DNA from: Desmodus rotundus
Lineage: Eukaryota; Chordata; Mammalia; Chiroptera; Phyllostomidae
DNA: 64,000 nt
Reading direction: 5' to 3'
NCBI RefSeq assembly: GCF_022682495.2
Contig: NC_071398.1
Location: 8,562,934 to 8,626,933, forward strand
The stretch's first letter is position 1. The number at the start of each line of letters is the position of its first letter. The notes beneath the pieces are model-generated. The model was not told where the DNA came from. It made no database searches and saw only the letters and a list, made by a program, of their open reading frames with translations. This document shows, piece by piece, positions 32,496 through 64,000 of this stretch. The translations under genes were made by a program, and so were the position numbers.

Positions 32496-35400
32496 CTGGG
32501 GAAAGAGACGGGAGGAGGGGAAAGATGGCATTAATCAACGTGACCGGAAGCGAGGACAGGCCTCCTCCTCCTGAAGAGGGCTGGGAACCCTGCGCAAGCT
32601 TGACTTCCCCACGCCACTGGTGGAACACCTAGTCAGAACCACGATTTGGGGCTTCAGATTGTGCCCTTCTCACACTTCCTCTTCTGATCACCTCTAACAG
32701 CCTCCGCACGCCTTCTGCCAGAGCAGGGGGAACGTTCTGGCCACCACGTGCGTGACCACGGCTCTCCCCCACCTCTCGGGTCCAGACGCCAGCCGTTCTG
32801 TGTGCACCACACTCCAAGTTCCGCAGTGCACCGTCAGACCTGATCCCGTGTACCCAGGACAGCATGGGGCTAATTAGACAACTGTCTCGTACACAGGAAA
32901 AGGGCCAGGTCCACGTTTAAAAAGCAAAAAGGGAACTAGCTCATTTACGGGAATGGGCAGAAGTAGGCCCACAGTTGCTCACGTGGAGAAAGACAAGCAG
33001 GTTGTGCTTCTTCCAGCAGCTCCGTTACCTCCAAGGGCTGTCACAACAGCACTGTGTAACGCACAGTGGGAAGCCTACTTTTGCCCACGGGGGTTTTTTA
33101 ACTCTCCCCTGGGAGCGGCTGTCTGGCGTGGCCTGAAAACCGTTTCTCCTTCCCCGTCCGGCACAGTGGAGTGGATGCTGAGATGCCGACAGCAGAGTTC
33201 TGGCAGGGGCATCTCAGGACGGTACCACAGCACCGAGGAAGGGGTGGGCCGCACACTCGGGAGGCCGCCACACAGAAACATCGCTGGTGAAAACTCGCTT
33301 AGGGTAAGGGAGGTGCTCAAGGCAAGAAATGCCTGTTCGCCTTTAAACGCTGCAGAAACTGACTTCCAAGCATCCAACGCCACAGAGGGGTCGGGGAGAA
33401 AGAACATTAATGAAAGACACCACCATCTGCCAAACAGCACATGCCCGCTAGTGCTGCAGAGAACGGGGTGGGGACAGGCTTTCCTAAACGCAGAACTCTG
33501 CCACAAACGCTCAAGTCGTGCAGTAGAACTGGCCCCTCCCGGGCAGGCACCTGAGCGGTGCAATTCAGACACAAGTACCAGGAGACACGCCTGTCCCCCT
33601 CTGCTGCTGTCTCTGCGCGGGGCGAGGCACTGCATCCATCACACACACCTTTGCAGTTCGTTCATCCCTCCTCTCCCCCAAGACAGGCAGCATGAGCGTA
33701 AGGTCCTCCTGGCAGTGGCGTGTCACCCTCTCGGGAAGGCTGGTGATGAGGAACATTTTTATTGGTGCAAACAGGAGTTAACATGGCGTCTCTTTTCCCT
33801 CTAAGGGCAGCAGCACAGAAGTCACAGCTCAGTCATCCAGTGTTACAGAGGCGGCCACTTGACCCTGAAGTAGTCATTTGTAAAGGGCCACTGACCAGCC
33901 AATGCTGCTTTTCTGAAAACAGAAGGAAAGTCTATCCCATGGTTCTTGAAGATTTGGATTTCTGTCCCAACTCTTAGTCACCATTTACAGCAAGAAAAGC
34001 CAGCAAGTGAAAAACTGTTAATTTATTGATTCAATGAAAGTTTAAAAAAAAAAAAACAATCCTCAATACATGTAGTTCAGGATTAAGTATCACATTTCGA
34101 GCACATTGTTGAGTCTCTACACAAAAGCACGTCCCACCCGCGTAACCCCAGCGCATCGCTCCCCCAGCCTCCACGACCCTTGCATGGGGTCATTTTTGTC
34201 AACACATCCATGCAGCTCAGCAGCACATGGCATCACCAGTTTTCTCAGCAGTTTCCCCACCGCCTCCTCTACCCCGTGCCCACCCTGGGGTTAAGTTTTT
34301 AAAGGCAGGACATTCGGTCTTGGATTTAAAAGCTCACGGACAAACTTTGGCTTCTTGTGTGCTCATGTGGACCCTGCTTTTGCTTTTGAAAGGATTTATA
34401 TTTCAATGACCTTGACTTTGATCAGTTATTACCCACTCCAATTCATTTGTGGGAGGGAAGTCTGCTTTTTCCTGTGGGTGTTCATACAGTCACACAGGTT
34501 TCTAAACAAATCATTTAATTTGAACTGGCATTAAAGGAAACTACTAACAGGGCGGTTAGATCTACTTCGATGAATATATAAAAATTTCTCCAATTGTTGC
34601 TTGTGTCCCAGAATAACTCTTCTTCCATCCTCAGCAGTGCAGCACCTGGGAGAACCTAAGTCATTTCCCTGAGTAGGCCCAGACTGAGCCCCAAGGCCAC
34701 CAACTCTGCCCGGGACTCAGAGTCTGCCTCGAGAGCACCTTTGGGTCCTACTGGAACCAATCCAGGGGGCAGTGTCCACCTCAGGGCACACTCCAGAACA
34801 TGGCCTTTGTGCCCCCTAGGGTTTTCTGTCCTCAGGAAGTCATGTTCCCTCAGGATCTACTGTTTGAGTATCTTTCTTTTTGGTTCCCCTTTTCCTTTTA
34901 AGAGCCCTCCACCTTGGCCTCTCTCCCAGCCCCCTAGGGTCACAAGTTCTGATGTCTCCTTGGAACTAATCAGTCTGAGAGCACCTTCCTTCTCTGTCAG
35001 GGAATACACTTGCTTGGAACCTTGTGAGTACCCACTTGCTACAAAGGTCTGTCAGGAGGCCCGGCAGAGCGGCCAATGTGTTAAGTGTCCCACAGAACTG
35101 GCATCGGCACCGGCACTCCTCTGGCTGGTAAGAAAGCCCATGAATGCTTGGTCTGCATTCCACATTTGATGGCTTCCCCTACCCAGCCAGCCACCCACCC
35201 ACCCTGGGGACAGGACGGGAGGGTCAACGGCAAGTAAACCACGGATGAAAACGACACCAGCTCTGATCTCACCACGGGACTCCTCAGCCGGAGCCAATCC
35301 CTGCAGCTAGACTCACTGCGGTCAACAGACTACGACACACCACCTGTATCCGGCACAGGGACCTGCCGTCCCCGCCTCACCAGGTCTACGTCCCTAAACA

Positions 35401-38143
35401 CAGGCAGTACCTGAGATGACAGCCTAACACTACCCTGTTCCCATTTTTTTGCTTTTCTTTAGGAAAGAATAAGTCCCTATCATAGGCACTTTTAACCTGT
35501 TATAAGGTGATGAAGCAAACAAATAGCTAATGAAAATTACTGAGATGAATTCAATATGCTAACTGAAGAAAAATGGTAGGTAAATCTGCCATAGCTTCGT
35601 CTAAATATTAGACATACACACACTCTCTCACACACACTCGTCGTCTCTCACTCCTGGAACTCTCCAAGACCATCTCCTAACCCAGGTAAAGGCTCTAAAA
35701 TCTCAAGGGAGCTAGGTCCGTCTGGACATAAAATGGTTTTGGAGACAGGTAAAAGAGAAAAGGTCTGGACTGGACTCAATTCAGTTTGGGGAAAAAACCA
35801 CCCACAGTCACAGCCAGCTAGCAAGCCGGGCGTCAAAACCAGTCAAAACCATACTCGGAAAGGAGTGTTTTCACCTCAGTGTTCTGTACGTCTAAGGCAT
35901 GAAGACAGGTGGAAGTACAGGGGCAGGAAAGTAAACTGCACAGGAGGTGGCAGGACTCCTGTGTCAGCTGCAGTCACAGAACCCAAGGTCAGGCAGGGAG
36001 CTGTCGACACCTGCTGCATCAGCCCACAGGGGAGAGGCACAAGGACGTCACCCGGCTCTTCCCCAGATGCTCTGATCACCTCTGGGGACCCAGGGGAAAG
36101 AACAGGGTCGCTACTTCGCCAAGACCCTCCTGCAGGCTCCCCCTGCCTGGTCCAGGCAGGCAAATTAAAGGTGTGGGAGGAGGGCACGGGATAAAGGAGA
36201 TTAGAGCGGGGGGCGGGACACACAGTGGCACATCTCCTTGATATTAACCAACAGTTCAGTGTTGCCTCACAGGGCGCGTTAGGTGGCTTCCGACAATCCG
36301 AAACACTGAGTTTGACTGCCTGACACAGCCATAGTTTCAGCCAAGAGCTTGTGTCTTGTTTTTTGGGTAGAACAGATGTATACATTCACACACAGTGTGC
36401 AGTGCAGGCAGGCAGGGTCGGTGTGAGAGCCTTAACAGAGTGCGTTTCCTGGCTTTGGGATCTTACTTTCACTTTTAATCTGTAAGCTCAACTCTGTAAT
36501 AAGAGTTTTATCTGTATTTTCAGTTCCCACCAACCAAATGACAAAAATAGAATCTACATTTAGAGATAGGACCTGCTACCAATACCAATATGATTTTATT
36601 GGAATATGGAATGTAAACAGATGTCCTCAAATAAACAATCTAACCTTATAAAAACGTACGGCATTATTAAATAGTTAGTGAAGAAACCCTAAATGTGACG
36701 TGGTGGCAGACACCTCTAGCGCTAGCCTAGGTGTGCAAGTTCCCACAGCTGGGGTGTGGCTCCACAGCTGGGGTGAGGGGACTGCCCACAAACCATGTTG
36801 GTGGCAAGTCCCCCAGATGAAATTAGCCCTATTTTTTACTCTTTAAAACAAACTCGAGCTTCCTTTGCTACCGTGAAGGCTGGCACAATGGATCTCACCC
36901 GGTGATACCTGCTCTAGCGGCTCCACCACCTTCCCCAAACCTACTGCATGTTGCTTTCCTCAGCTGCCCGGGTCATGGGGTGGCCGTACCCACACAACGC
37001 TCGCGCGGCACGCAAGACGGACTTGTCACATTTGTGTGTTACCCATCAGAGCCTGAAAACGCAGATTACCCTGATTACAGTACAGCGGGGAGTTATTTCT
37101 CATGGGGACCAAAAACAAAAAAGGCAAAAAGGGAGTGGAGATGGGGAAGTACTTTTTTTCAGTGACTAGGTCATTCCTGAATAAATTCTCATAGAACCCT
37201 CTCTCCCGCTCCCTCCCCAACCTGCCTAAAGACTGACCTTCCAGCTTTATTATGGACGTGAACAAAAAGTCTTTGTTTCAGAGAGATGCATTAAAATAGG
37301 TGCAACAAAGGGATGTGCTGGGACTCGGTGAGGTTTCCTTACACGGCTGCAAAAAAAATAAAAATAAAAGCTACACAAAAAAATAGCCACAAGATTTTAT
37401 GGTTAGGCAAAACAACAAAGGTTACGGTGAGCTCCAAGCTACGCGCTTAGCATCACTTTTGATGAGACGGATGGACCTGTTCATGGCATCAGAAGATGTA
37501 AGGTGACGTCTGCTGACATCAAAGGGGACTCATGGGAGTGACTGCAGTTTGCTCCCAAATGAATGCATTTCGAAGGAAACTGCAGGGATGAGGTACATTT
37601 CCTAGAGAGCTCATGTCATAAAAAAATACATAAAACATGAATTTGTAGAAGAGTTTAAAAAAAATACTGTCACTGTTTCAATATCTCCTTTTCGTGAATG
37701 AGGCTGGTGTGTCGGTACAGACAGACTGCTGACGTGTCGCTAACGTGGGGCCTGAATCTCACCCAGGGAAACCCAGCCCACAGTGGGACAGACAGGAAGT
37801 CAGATGGTCAGAGCTTGGTGACCGAGCAGGTTAACTCAACAGTGGTCTCCCGTGACATAAAGGTGACTGTACAGCAACTCCGAGTCTCCCGTCTCCCGTG
37901 CATTCCCAAGGGAGAGGCCCCTCAGATCCTGAACTACGCGCATCGTCTCACTCGCTGCCGCAGCGGCAGCTCCCTGCAGACTATCACTGGGGAGTTTCTT
38001 TCTTTTTTGACAGACTTTTAGGCCTTTACTCTTCTTTGCGTTTAGAAGGAATGACTAGAATTTCTTTTTATCACACTGCAGTTTTCCTTCAAGATTTGTG
38101 TTGGGTTGGTTGGTTTTATTGGCAAGCATCAATGCCGCATTAC
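32496..38143 (-). other. CSNK2A2 intron 11, a 5.6-kb intron in the 3'UTR
   Basis: This is mostly unique-looking sequence with no SINE that I recognise, unlike the rest of the window. Long open frames occur (for example plus-strand 32953-33804) but show no domain, family resemblance or splice context. A short poly(A) run lies near 34040 and A-rich runs near 37350-37390. Confidence 0.6.
38115..38120 (-). terminator. Candidate intronic polyadenylation signal in the CSNK2A2 3'UTR intron
   Basis: A canonical AATAAA lies 24-29 nt past the exon 11 donor on the minus strand. If used, it would end the transcript with a 3'UTR of roughly 60 nt. No strong GU-rich downstream element is obvious, so use is uncertain. 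Confidence 0.35.
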
Positions 38144-38160
38144 CCGTCGCTTCCCAGTCT

Positions 38161-57984
<19,824 letters not shown>

Positions 57985-58684
57985 TTAGTAAGTAAAACTT
58001 AAATAAAACGATGTTAGCTGATCAAATGGATATTGCAGTATCGTGTGCACTGCGTTACATTAAAGAGGAGGAAAAAACCCAGATAAATGGGCCTGCCCAT
58101 GAGAACTTGAGAGATTAAGTTAAATAATGTACAGACTTATAGCTTATGTGTCAGATCTTTAAGTAGGGCACTTAAAAAAAATTTGAACGCCCATGTCATA
58201 CTTTAAAAATAAAATGCTTACTGGGTAACTGCCAAGTGGAAAATGTTACAGCTCTCAACAGCTGTATACATGCACCCGCAAATGGAAAAACTTCCACAAA
58301 ATGGTGAGACACCTGCTCTTCCAATGAGTTACATGTAATTTTGTCTTTCAGGAGTGAAGACCAGTTCACTGACATCAAGTTACAAACTTGTTTCCCAGCT
58401 GCTGGCGCCCATTTCCTGCCGCCACTCCCATTTCCTTAATATCTAGAATCTGAAATGAGCGCAGAGCCGGTAAAACGTCCTAACAGATCCCATTCCCAAA
58501 GAACGAGATAATGGATCAGCAAAGGAGAAAGCAGATCTCTCACCAGCAGTGACTGAAAACCTCAGCTACCTCCTGCTCTTTCAAACTGCTCAATACAAAA
58601 ATTAAAGACCTCGATCAAAAATACTAGTATTACATGTGTTATTGCTTAAGTGGCCCAAAGAGTTTGAAGTATGCACATCAGAAT

Positions 58685-58910
58685 CAACGGTGTTTTACAA
58701 AGCACTTAGCACAGTTCTGGCACACAGGACCCCATAAATGTCAAATTTATTATTTTCAAATTTGTAGTTAGTAGTAAGTCTTATTTCATTTCCACAAAAT
58801 TCCCATGTACAGATCCAGCCAAGGTGAGCTATCTGCCCAAGGGCTACCAGCTACCAGTCGAGAGTGAGGGCAGGAGTCACGCCTAGACGGTCTGACTGCA
58901 GGTCTCACTG
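58685..58910 (-). repeat. MIR-like relic
   Basis: CAAAGCACTTAGCACAGTTC, ATCTGCCCAAGGGCTACCAG and GACGGTCTGACTGCAGG are MIR words. They look mixed in orientation, so the strand is uncertain. Confidence 0.45.
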
Positions 58911-60987
58911 GCAGCCGTCGTGCTTTCATTTCCCAGGGGCGGCCACGTAACCAACATAACGAAGAAGGAATACTCCCTCGCTGGGACACCTTCATAATGA
59001 AGGAGCACAGGCAGAGAGGCCAGTGGTCTGCTGTGAAACCAGACTTAAAAAGCCTGTGTGTGTGTGTGCGCGCGCGCGCACTGGTGGTGGAGTTGGGGGT
59101 GGGGGGGGGGTCGTAGGGGGAAATAACTTACACCTATGCCAGAGAAACCTTCATCTGCTGTTGGTCGCTAAGCTACAGTTTTGAACTCACAACAAAACAG
59201 AGGGAGAAGATGAATGAGAGACGGAGCACCCCCATCACCGATAAACAGGAACTCAACTGAGAGACCGGAGTCTAGCGGCATTCTTCCACACCAGCTGCCA
59301 GCGGTCATGCCCACTGCCCACTGCCCCTCGTCAGGGCTCCCAGCAGAGAAGGTGTGGCTGCTGTGTCCCTCCCCCATCTCCACTCAGCAGTCTCACTCCT
59401 TATTCTCTTTCTCGAGATTAGGGAGGCTGGACACTTTGGCACAGCGCAGCACTCAAACACGAAGCCAGAGGACAGACTACAAAACGAGGAGCCCGTAAGC
59501 TCCAAAAATGCCAGTGCCGCCGACGTTTGGGATTCGGACTGAACCACCGTTCTGTTTCTCATTCAAAAGACAACTTAATGTGACACACGACCTGGGATTT
59601 TTTTTTATATAAAGAACATTATAAGGACAATTGGCAAATGCGAACAGGAACTACCGATGAGCTAACAGCATCACGTCAAAGGCTCATTTCTGATTTCTGA
59701 TCCTGGCACTGTGGGCCATGTAAGAAATTGTCCTTGTTTTTCGGAAATACACACTGAAGTAGAGATGACTGCATATTTACTCTCAGGCACTTAAAAAAAT
59801 GTGTAAACTAGATATAAAGATATGTGTGTGTATATACATGGAAGAAACGAGAGAAGGATAAAGCAAATGTTAACATTTGAGAAATGTGGGTGAAACATAC
59901 ATGGGAATTCTTGCAACTCTTCTCTGTAAGTCTGAAATTATGTCAAGAAGTTCAAAGAAAAATAAAGCTGGCTATCACATGTATAAATTTAGCCAATGCT
60001 GCCAGTATATTCAGTGTAAGAAATTCTCCATTTGTCACCCAGCACAGGAAATCCATTACGGATCCGTGGGAGTGGTAACAGAGAAAAACACACAACCAAC
60101 CAATCACAGCCAGGAGCCGGCACACACCAAAAGCCCGTCTCCCGCCCTGCGCATTAGCACGGGGGCGACCCACTAAGTGCGCTGCTTTTATGACAGTGCC
60201 ACATACGAAGCTGTGCTCTGCCATCCTGCCATTCAGCCACAGGTCAGACAGGGGCACTGCTTCTGGACAACCCAGTTAAGATCAAGGTATCTTTCGTTAT
60301 GTCTAAAGGTAACTTACAGACCAAGTGAACCTCTTTCGCTGCTCAAATGTTACCTGTTCAACAATTCCCAAACAAGAGACAGGGGACAGCAGGGCAAATG
60401 AAGTGGCACAATGGAGTCAGGCAGCAGCTGGAGTCCTGCCACAGTGACGAAAGACCAAGAGATTGTAAACCAGGAAAGTGGCCAACAGCCCAGGACATGC
60501 CCCTCCAAAGCATGGGCGCCTATTCCCTGTGGGAACCAGACCTCAGGGACTCCATTCAGCCTCAGCCGCTTCTTCCTGAGCCTGGGAGATGCTTCAGAAG
60601 CTACAAAGCCAATGCGTTCCCAGGGAGTGAAAGGGACTGACTCTACACGCAGAATTGGAGAGAGAAAGTTAGGATGGGTAAGGGAGGACCCTTGCATCCT
60701 AAGGAAAACAGATCCTGAATTTCACAGAAACAAGGACGCTCTGACACCCCAGGCCAGTGTTCGCACTCCCTCACCACCGGCAACAAAAGTGGAGAAAATA
60801 CACACATTTTTATAATAATCTCATCACTGCATTTCATCACAGGCCAAAAAAAGTCTCTCCCAGTAACATTCATTTATTACAATTCAGAGGTTATCTGTTT
60901 AAAAGATTCTAACTGAATCAGCGTAGCTATTTTCCAAACCAAAAACAAAAAAAAAATTTTTAATCAAAGCCTAGCAGAGAAAATGGC

Positions 60988-61176
60988 AAATGTCTTTAAG
61001 ATTGCATTTATTTATTTTCAGAGAAAGGAGAAGGGAGGGAAACATCAATTGGTTGCCTCCCATACACACCTGACCAGGAACCAAACCAGCAACCCAGGCA
61101 TGTGCCCTGACTGGGAATCGAACTGGTGACCTTTTGTTTTGAGGAATGACACCCAATCAAGCCACACCACTCAATG
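60988..61176 (-). mobile_element. Ves-type SINE, CSNK2A2 intron 2
   Basis: The plus strand shows AAGATTGCATTTATTTATTT, CCCTGACTGGGAATCGAACT and GACCTTTTGTTTTGAGG. The head at the right end is partly lost. It is in the same orientation as the gene. Confidence 0.85.
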
Positions 61177-62152
61177 GCAAATAGCTTTAAAAAGGAAACT
61201 AAACCAAGTATTTTTAAAAAGTATTGAACCAAGTTTCAAAATAAATGAAGTCTGGCACACACCTAACAGAGACTATTTAAAGGAAAAAACTCATTTAAAA
61301 TTTTCTGTGCGTAATCTCTGAAAAGGAACGGAGGGAGGGAGGAAGGGCCTTCTCGGAAGGTTTCTTCCCACATGGTAGGAGTCCCAACTATTCAGCAAAA
61401 CCTTGTTCAGTGTAATCCAAGACTAAGGTACTTTTTCTCTTTCCCTATTTACCAACATTTCCAAATTTTAAAACGAAGGACAAATTTAGTTATGGGATGC
61501 TTGGAAACGCAGAAGTTGATCAGGTCAGTAATCCGTCCTATTTATTTACTAGAGCTGCTTTTTAAAGCCAGAACTGAGAATGAATTCAACTACTAGCGTT
61601 CAATTATGAGTGAATATGTAAACCAACATCTACCAAATGCATACAAATAAATCCCAGCAAATGCTAGCAGGCAAAGTCCCATTTTAATTTCTTGCATTTC
61701 AAAGTGATTGATAAATTCAAGACTGGCGGGACTATAGTTCAGAACTTTCAAATCTGGATTTACTTTTATTCCGCTACCGAAGTGTCAACTGCCCCAACGA
61801 AGATACAAGTTTCATCACCTGCAATAAATAATTACAAAGACTGATTGCCAGACATGCAGGATGAAGCGAGGAGGCAGTTCAGCCCAGACGACAGCATTTA
61901 CTTTATCTCGGTGCCATACCCAAAACCTACCGGGCTGACCCGAGTATAAACATCACCTGAGCAACACCATTTCTTCACTGCAACCTTTCCCTGATCTTTC
62001 AAGTCTCATCTTTCCACCCATTATATTACCAACACCTTGAGCGTAACTACTTTCAAGATTTAATTTTATTTTAATTTAAAAAGGCGAGGCACATAGCAGG
62101 CCTCTTGACTCTCATTGAGAGAATGTTAGTCCTTTTCACTATTGGTTCCGTC

Positions 62153-62357
62153 CCCTAAACCGCAGGTGGCAAACGCAAGGCCTACGGGCCGAATCCGGCC
62201 CTCTACCTTGTTTCTACGCAGCAGCGGTGCTGAGCTCTCGCTTAAACTGTAAGTAGTTGCATCTGTACAGTCCTAAAATTACATTTGGCCCTTTGAAGGC
62301 AACCGCAAGGCTGATGTGGCCCCCGGTGAAAATGAGTTTGACACCTCTGCCCTAAAC
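62153..62357. mobile_element. hAT-type MITE with perfect 8-bp target duplication
   Basis: CCCTAAAC occurs exactly at 62153-62160 and 62350-62357. Between them are 189 bp whose ends, CGCAGGTGGCAAA and the reverse complement CAGAGGTGTCAAA of the right end, match at 10 of 13 positions. Eight-base duplications are the hAT hallmark. There is no coding capacity. Confidence 0.88.
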
Positions 62358-62375
62358 CATTCACTTGGCCCAACG

Positions 62376-62570
62376 AACATACTGTTAGTGTGCTTACTGC
62401 TTTGTAAGTGCCAGGCACAGTTTTACACACATTTTAATCAACATCTAACAGTACTCTGAGATGAGTGTTTTTAACAGTCTTCCAGGACACCGAGGCACAG
62501 AGTTTAAATAACTGCTGAAGATCACAGAGCTGCTGAGTTTCGGAATTAACACCTGAATACAGGCGGTTTC
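62376..62570 (+). repeat. MIR relic
   Basis: GTAAGTGCCAGGCACAGTTT, ATTTTAATCAACATCTAACA, GACACCGAGGCACAGAG and TTAAATAACTGCTGAAGATC follow the MIR order. Confidence 0.7.
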
Positions 62571-63427
62571 TTTCCAGGGCCTCTCTCCCCCAGGAAAGAA
62601 AACCACTTGGTAGATTACTACAACATTCTCCTCTACCCACCCACCTACCCACACAACTCATGCGTTTCCCCGACAACCCCACCGGTAAACAGGAAAGCCA
62701 CACCCACTTTCCACATGAGGAGAGAGTCGAGGGGGTATAAACTAAGCTGATTCTAGAACCCTTGTCTTCCGCCCCCCATTTACAGCACTTCTCACCCTAT
62801 ACACCACCCTGATTTTGAGGCGGCAAACCCTAAACTTAGGCTCCACAAATTACCTGCAGCCATGCTCTATGCAAGAAATCGAAAACTTTGTACCAAGATA
62901 TTCTTTTCACACATGGTCCACTCTCCGAAAAACTCCAACAAACGTGTTAAAGCGATAAAACCGTTAACCAAAAACTCTGGCACGTGACCATGCTGAGATG
63001 TGGAGGAACTGGTTAAAAAAAAAATGGAAAACACGGGTTACCGAGGCTTCCAGCTGAAAAAGTAAAGTGGCCACTTCACCTGCTCACTCAGCATGCTGCT
63101 GTGGATACAAGTCGGAACCCCTGTCTGCACCCACAGAGCTCTCTGGGCGTCCCCTAATTCCATACTCCAGCCAGCAACCCACCGAAGTCAGGATTTCCTT
63201 TCAGGAGAGGGACTCCAAAACCACTAGCACCAAGTACACTGGACGACTAGTGAGTGTTCGTCAAGCCCCCCAGGACGTCAACAAGTCAAATATCCAGCAA
63301 AGGTCCTTCCTGTGCTCCCGCGTCTCCCACAAGAGGGAGAGTCCTGAGCCTACTACTTCTACTCCCCAGCATGTGACCTTGGGCAAAGAGCATGCTCTCT
63401 CTGGGTCTTGCTTTTTATTGTTTTTTA

Positions 63428-63588
63428 GCCTCCCTAGAGGGCATTTTTTCATTGCTTTTAGAGATAGAGAAACATTGATGCCAGAGAGAAACTTGGTTAC
63501 CTCCTGTAAACGCCCCGACTGGGAATCAAACCTGCAACCTTTGGGTCACAGGAGAGCTCCAACCAACTGAGCCACACTGGCCAGGGCT
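63428..63588 (-). mobile_element. tRNA-derived SINE, CSNK2A2 intron 2
   Basis: Minus-strand head GCCCTGGCCAGTGTGGCTCA then GTTGG, B-box GGTTTGATTCCC and a short body ending near TTTTTTCATTGCTTTTAGAG on the plus strand. Confidence 0.88.
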
Positions 63589-64000
63589 GGGTCTTGCTTT
63601 TCAAAATATGGTATCGCTCTTAACGTCTACTCAGGAAATATTTAAAGGACCCCAGGAACCCCGATAAGTGCTAAAATGCACACATGAGCAGCTCACAAAA
63701 TGTTTTTATCTTTGTATGTACTTTTCTAAGAGGTACTACAAAGGAATTGAAAAATTGTTTTTTCAGGATCAAGAGATGAAACTTTAGGCACTGAAGTGGC
63801 ATTCTACCCTGCTCTATCAACCCTCACTATGCCCCTCTCCTATTTTTCTTTCTTCTCCTCAAAACAATTTTCGTCAAAAAAACACAGCCATCCTACCAAC
63901 TGGAAAGTTTTAAGATTTCAGCCTCGGAATTTCACTTCAGGATAAACAGTAAAATTATGCTTACCACCTTCTAAATTCCCAAGGCCTCTTAATAACCAAC

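Noticed and set aside
32953..33804. A 283-codon plus-strand open frame inside the CSNK2A2 3'UTR intron
   Set aside because: It is antisense to the gene, has no domain, signal or splice context, and frames of similar length occur on the other strand.

Overview
This window is vertebrate nuclear DNA, almost certainly from a bat. Its exons are short and bounded by GT/AG splice sites, its introns are large, and it is dense in tRNA-derived SINEs of the bat Ves type (heads resembling CCCTGGCTGGTGTGGCTCAG, bodies rich in TTTCTCTCCCTCTC, A-rich tails). It also holds bat-type L1 3' ends, MIR and L2 fragments and hAT-type DNA transposons. Ves SINEs point to Yangochiroptera; that is inference from repeat type. 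Two protein-coding genes are recognisable, both on the minus strand.

Layout. About 1-11 kb holds no gene I can support: GC-rich unique sequence, L2/MIR relics, a possible LTR fragment and two SINEs. CFAP20 (BUG22/GTL3) runs right to left from about 24.5 kb to 11.2 kb and is complete: six exons encode 193 residues, every exon junction keeps the frame, and a CpG-rich promoter with RFX X-box-like sites lies upstream. About 7 kb of repeat-rich intergenic sequence follows (24.9-32.1 kb). From 32.07 kb to the right edge lies CSNK2A2 (casein kinase 2 catalytic subunit alpha-prime). Nine coding exons cover residues 73-350 of a 350-residue protein, followed by a separate exon holding only 3'UTR. The first 72 residues and the promoter are outside the window.

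From general knowledge, the human 16q21 locus has the same tandem order (MMP15, then CFAP20 and CSNK2A2 on the minus strand), so this looks like conserved mammalian synteny and not a new gene cluster. CFAP20 builds the inner junction of axonemal doublet microtubules. CK2 alpha-prime is a constitutive Ser/Thr kinase prominent in testis and brain. Both matter for sperm and cilia, but nothing here shows shared regulation.

The most interesting points are small: inverted L1 tails flanking CFAP20 exons 2 and 3, an AATAAA just behind the donor of the CSNK2A2 3'UTR intron, a compound microsatellite beside a CSNK2A2 splice donor, a tailless tRNA-Glu half insertion with a perfect 15-bp target duplication, and a hAT MITE with a perfect 8-bp duplication. 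I saw no CRISPR array, operon or wholly new protein system.
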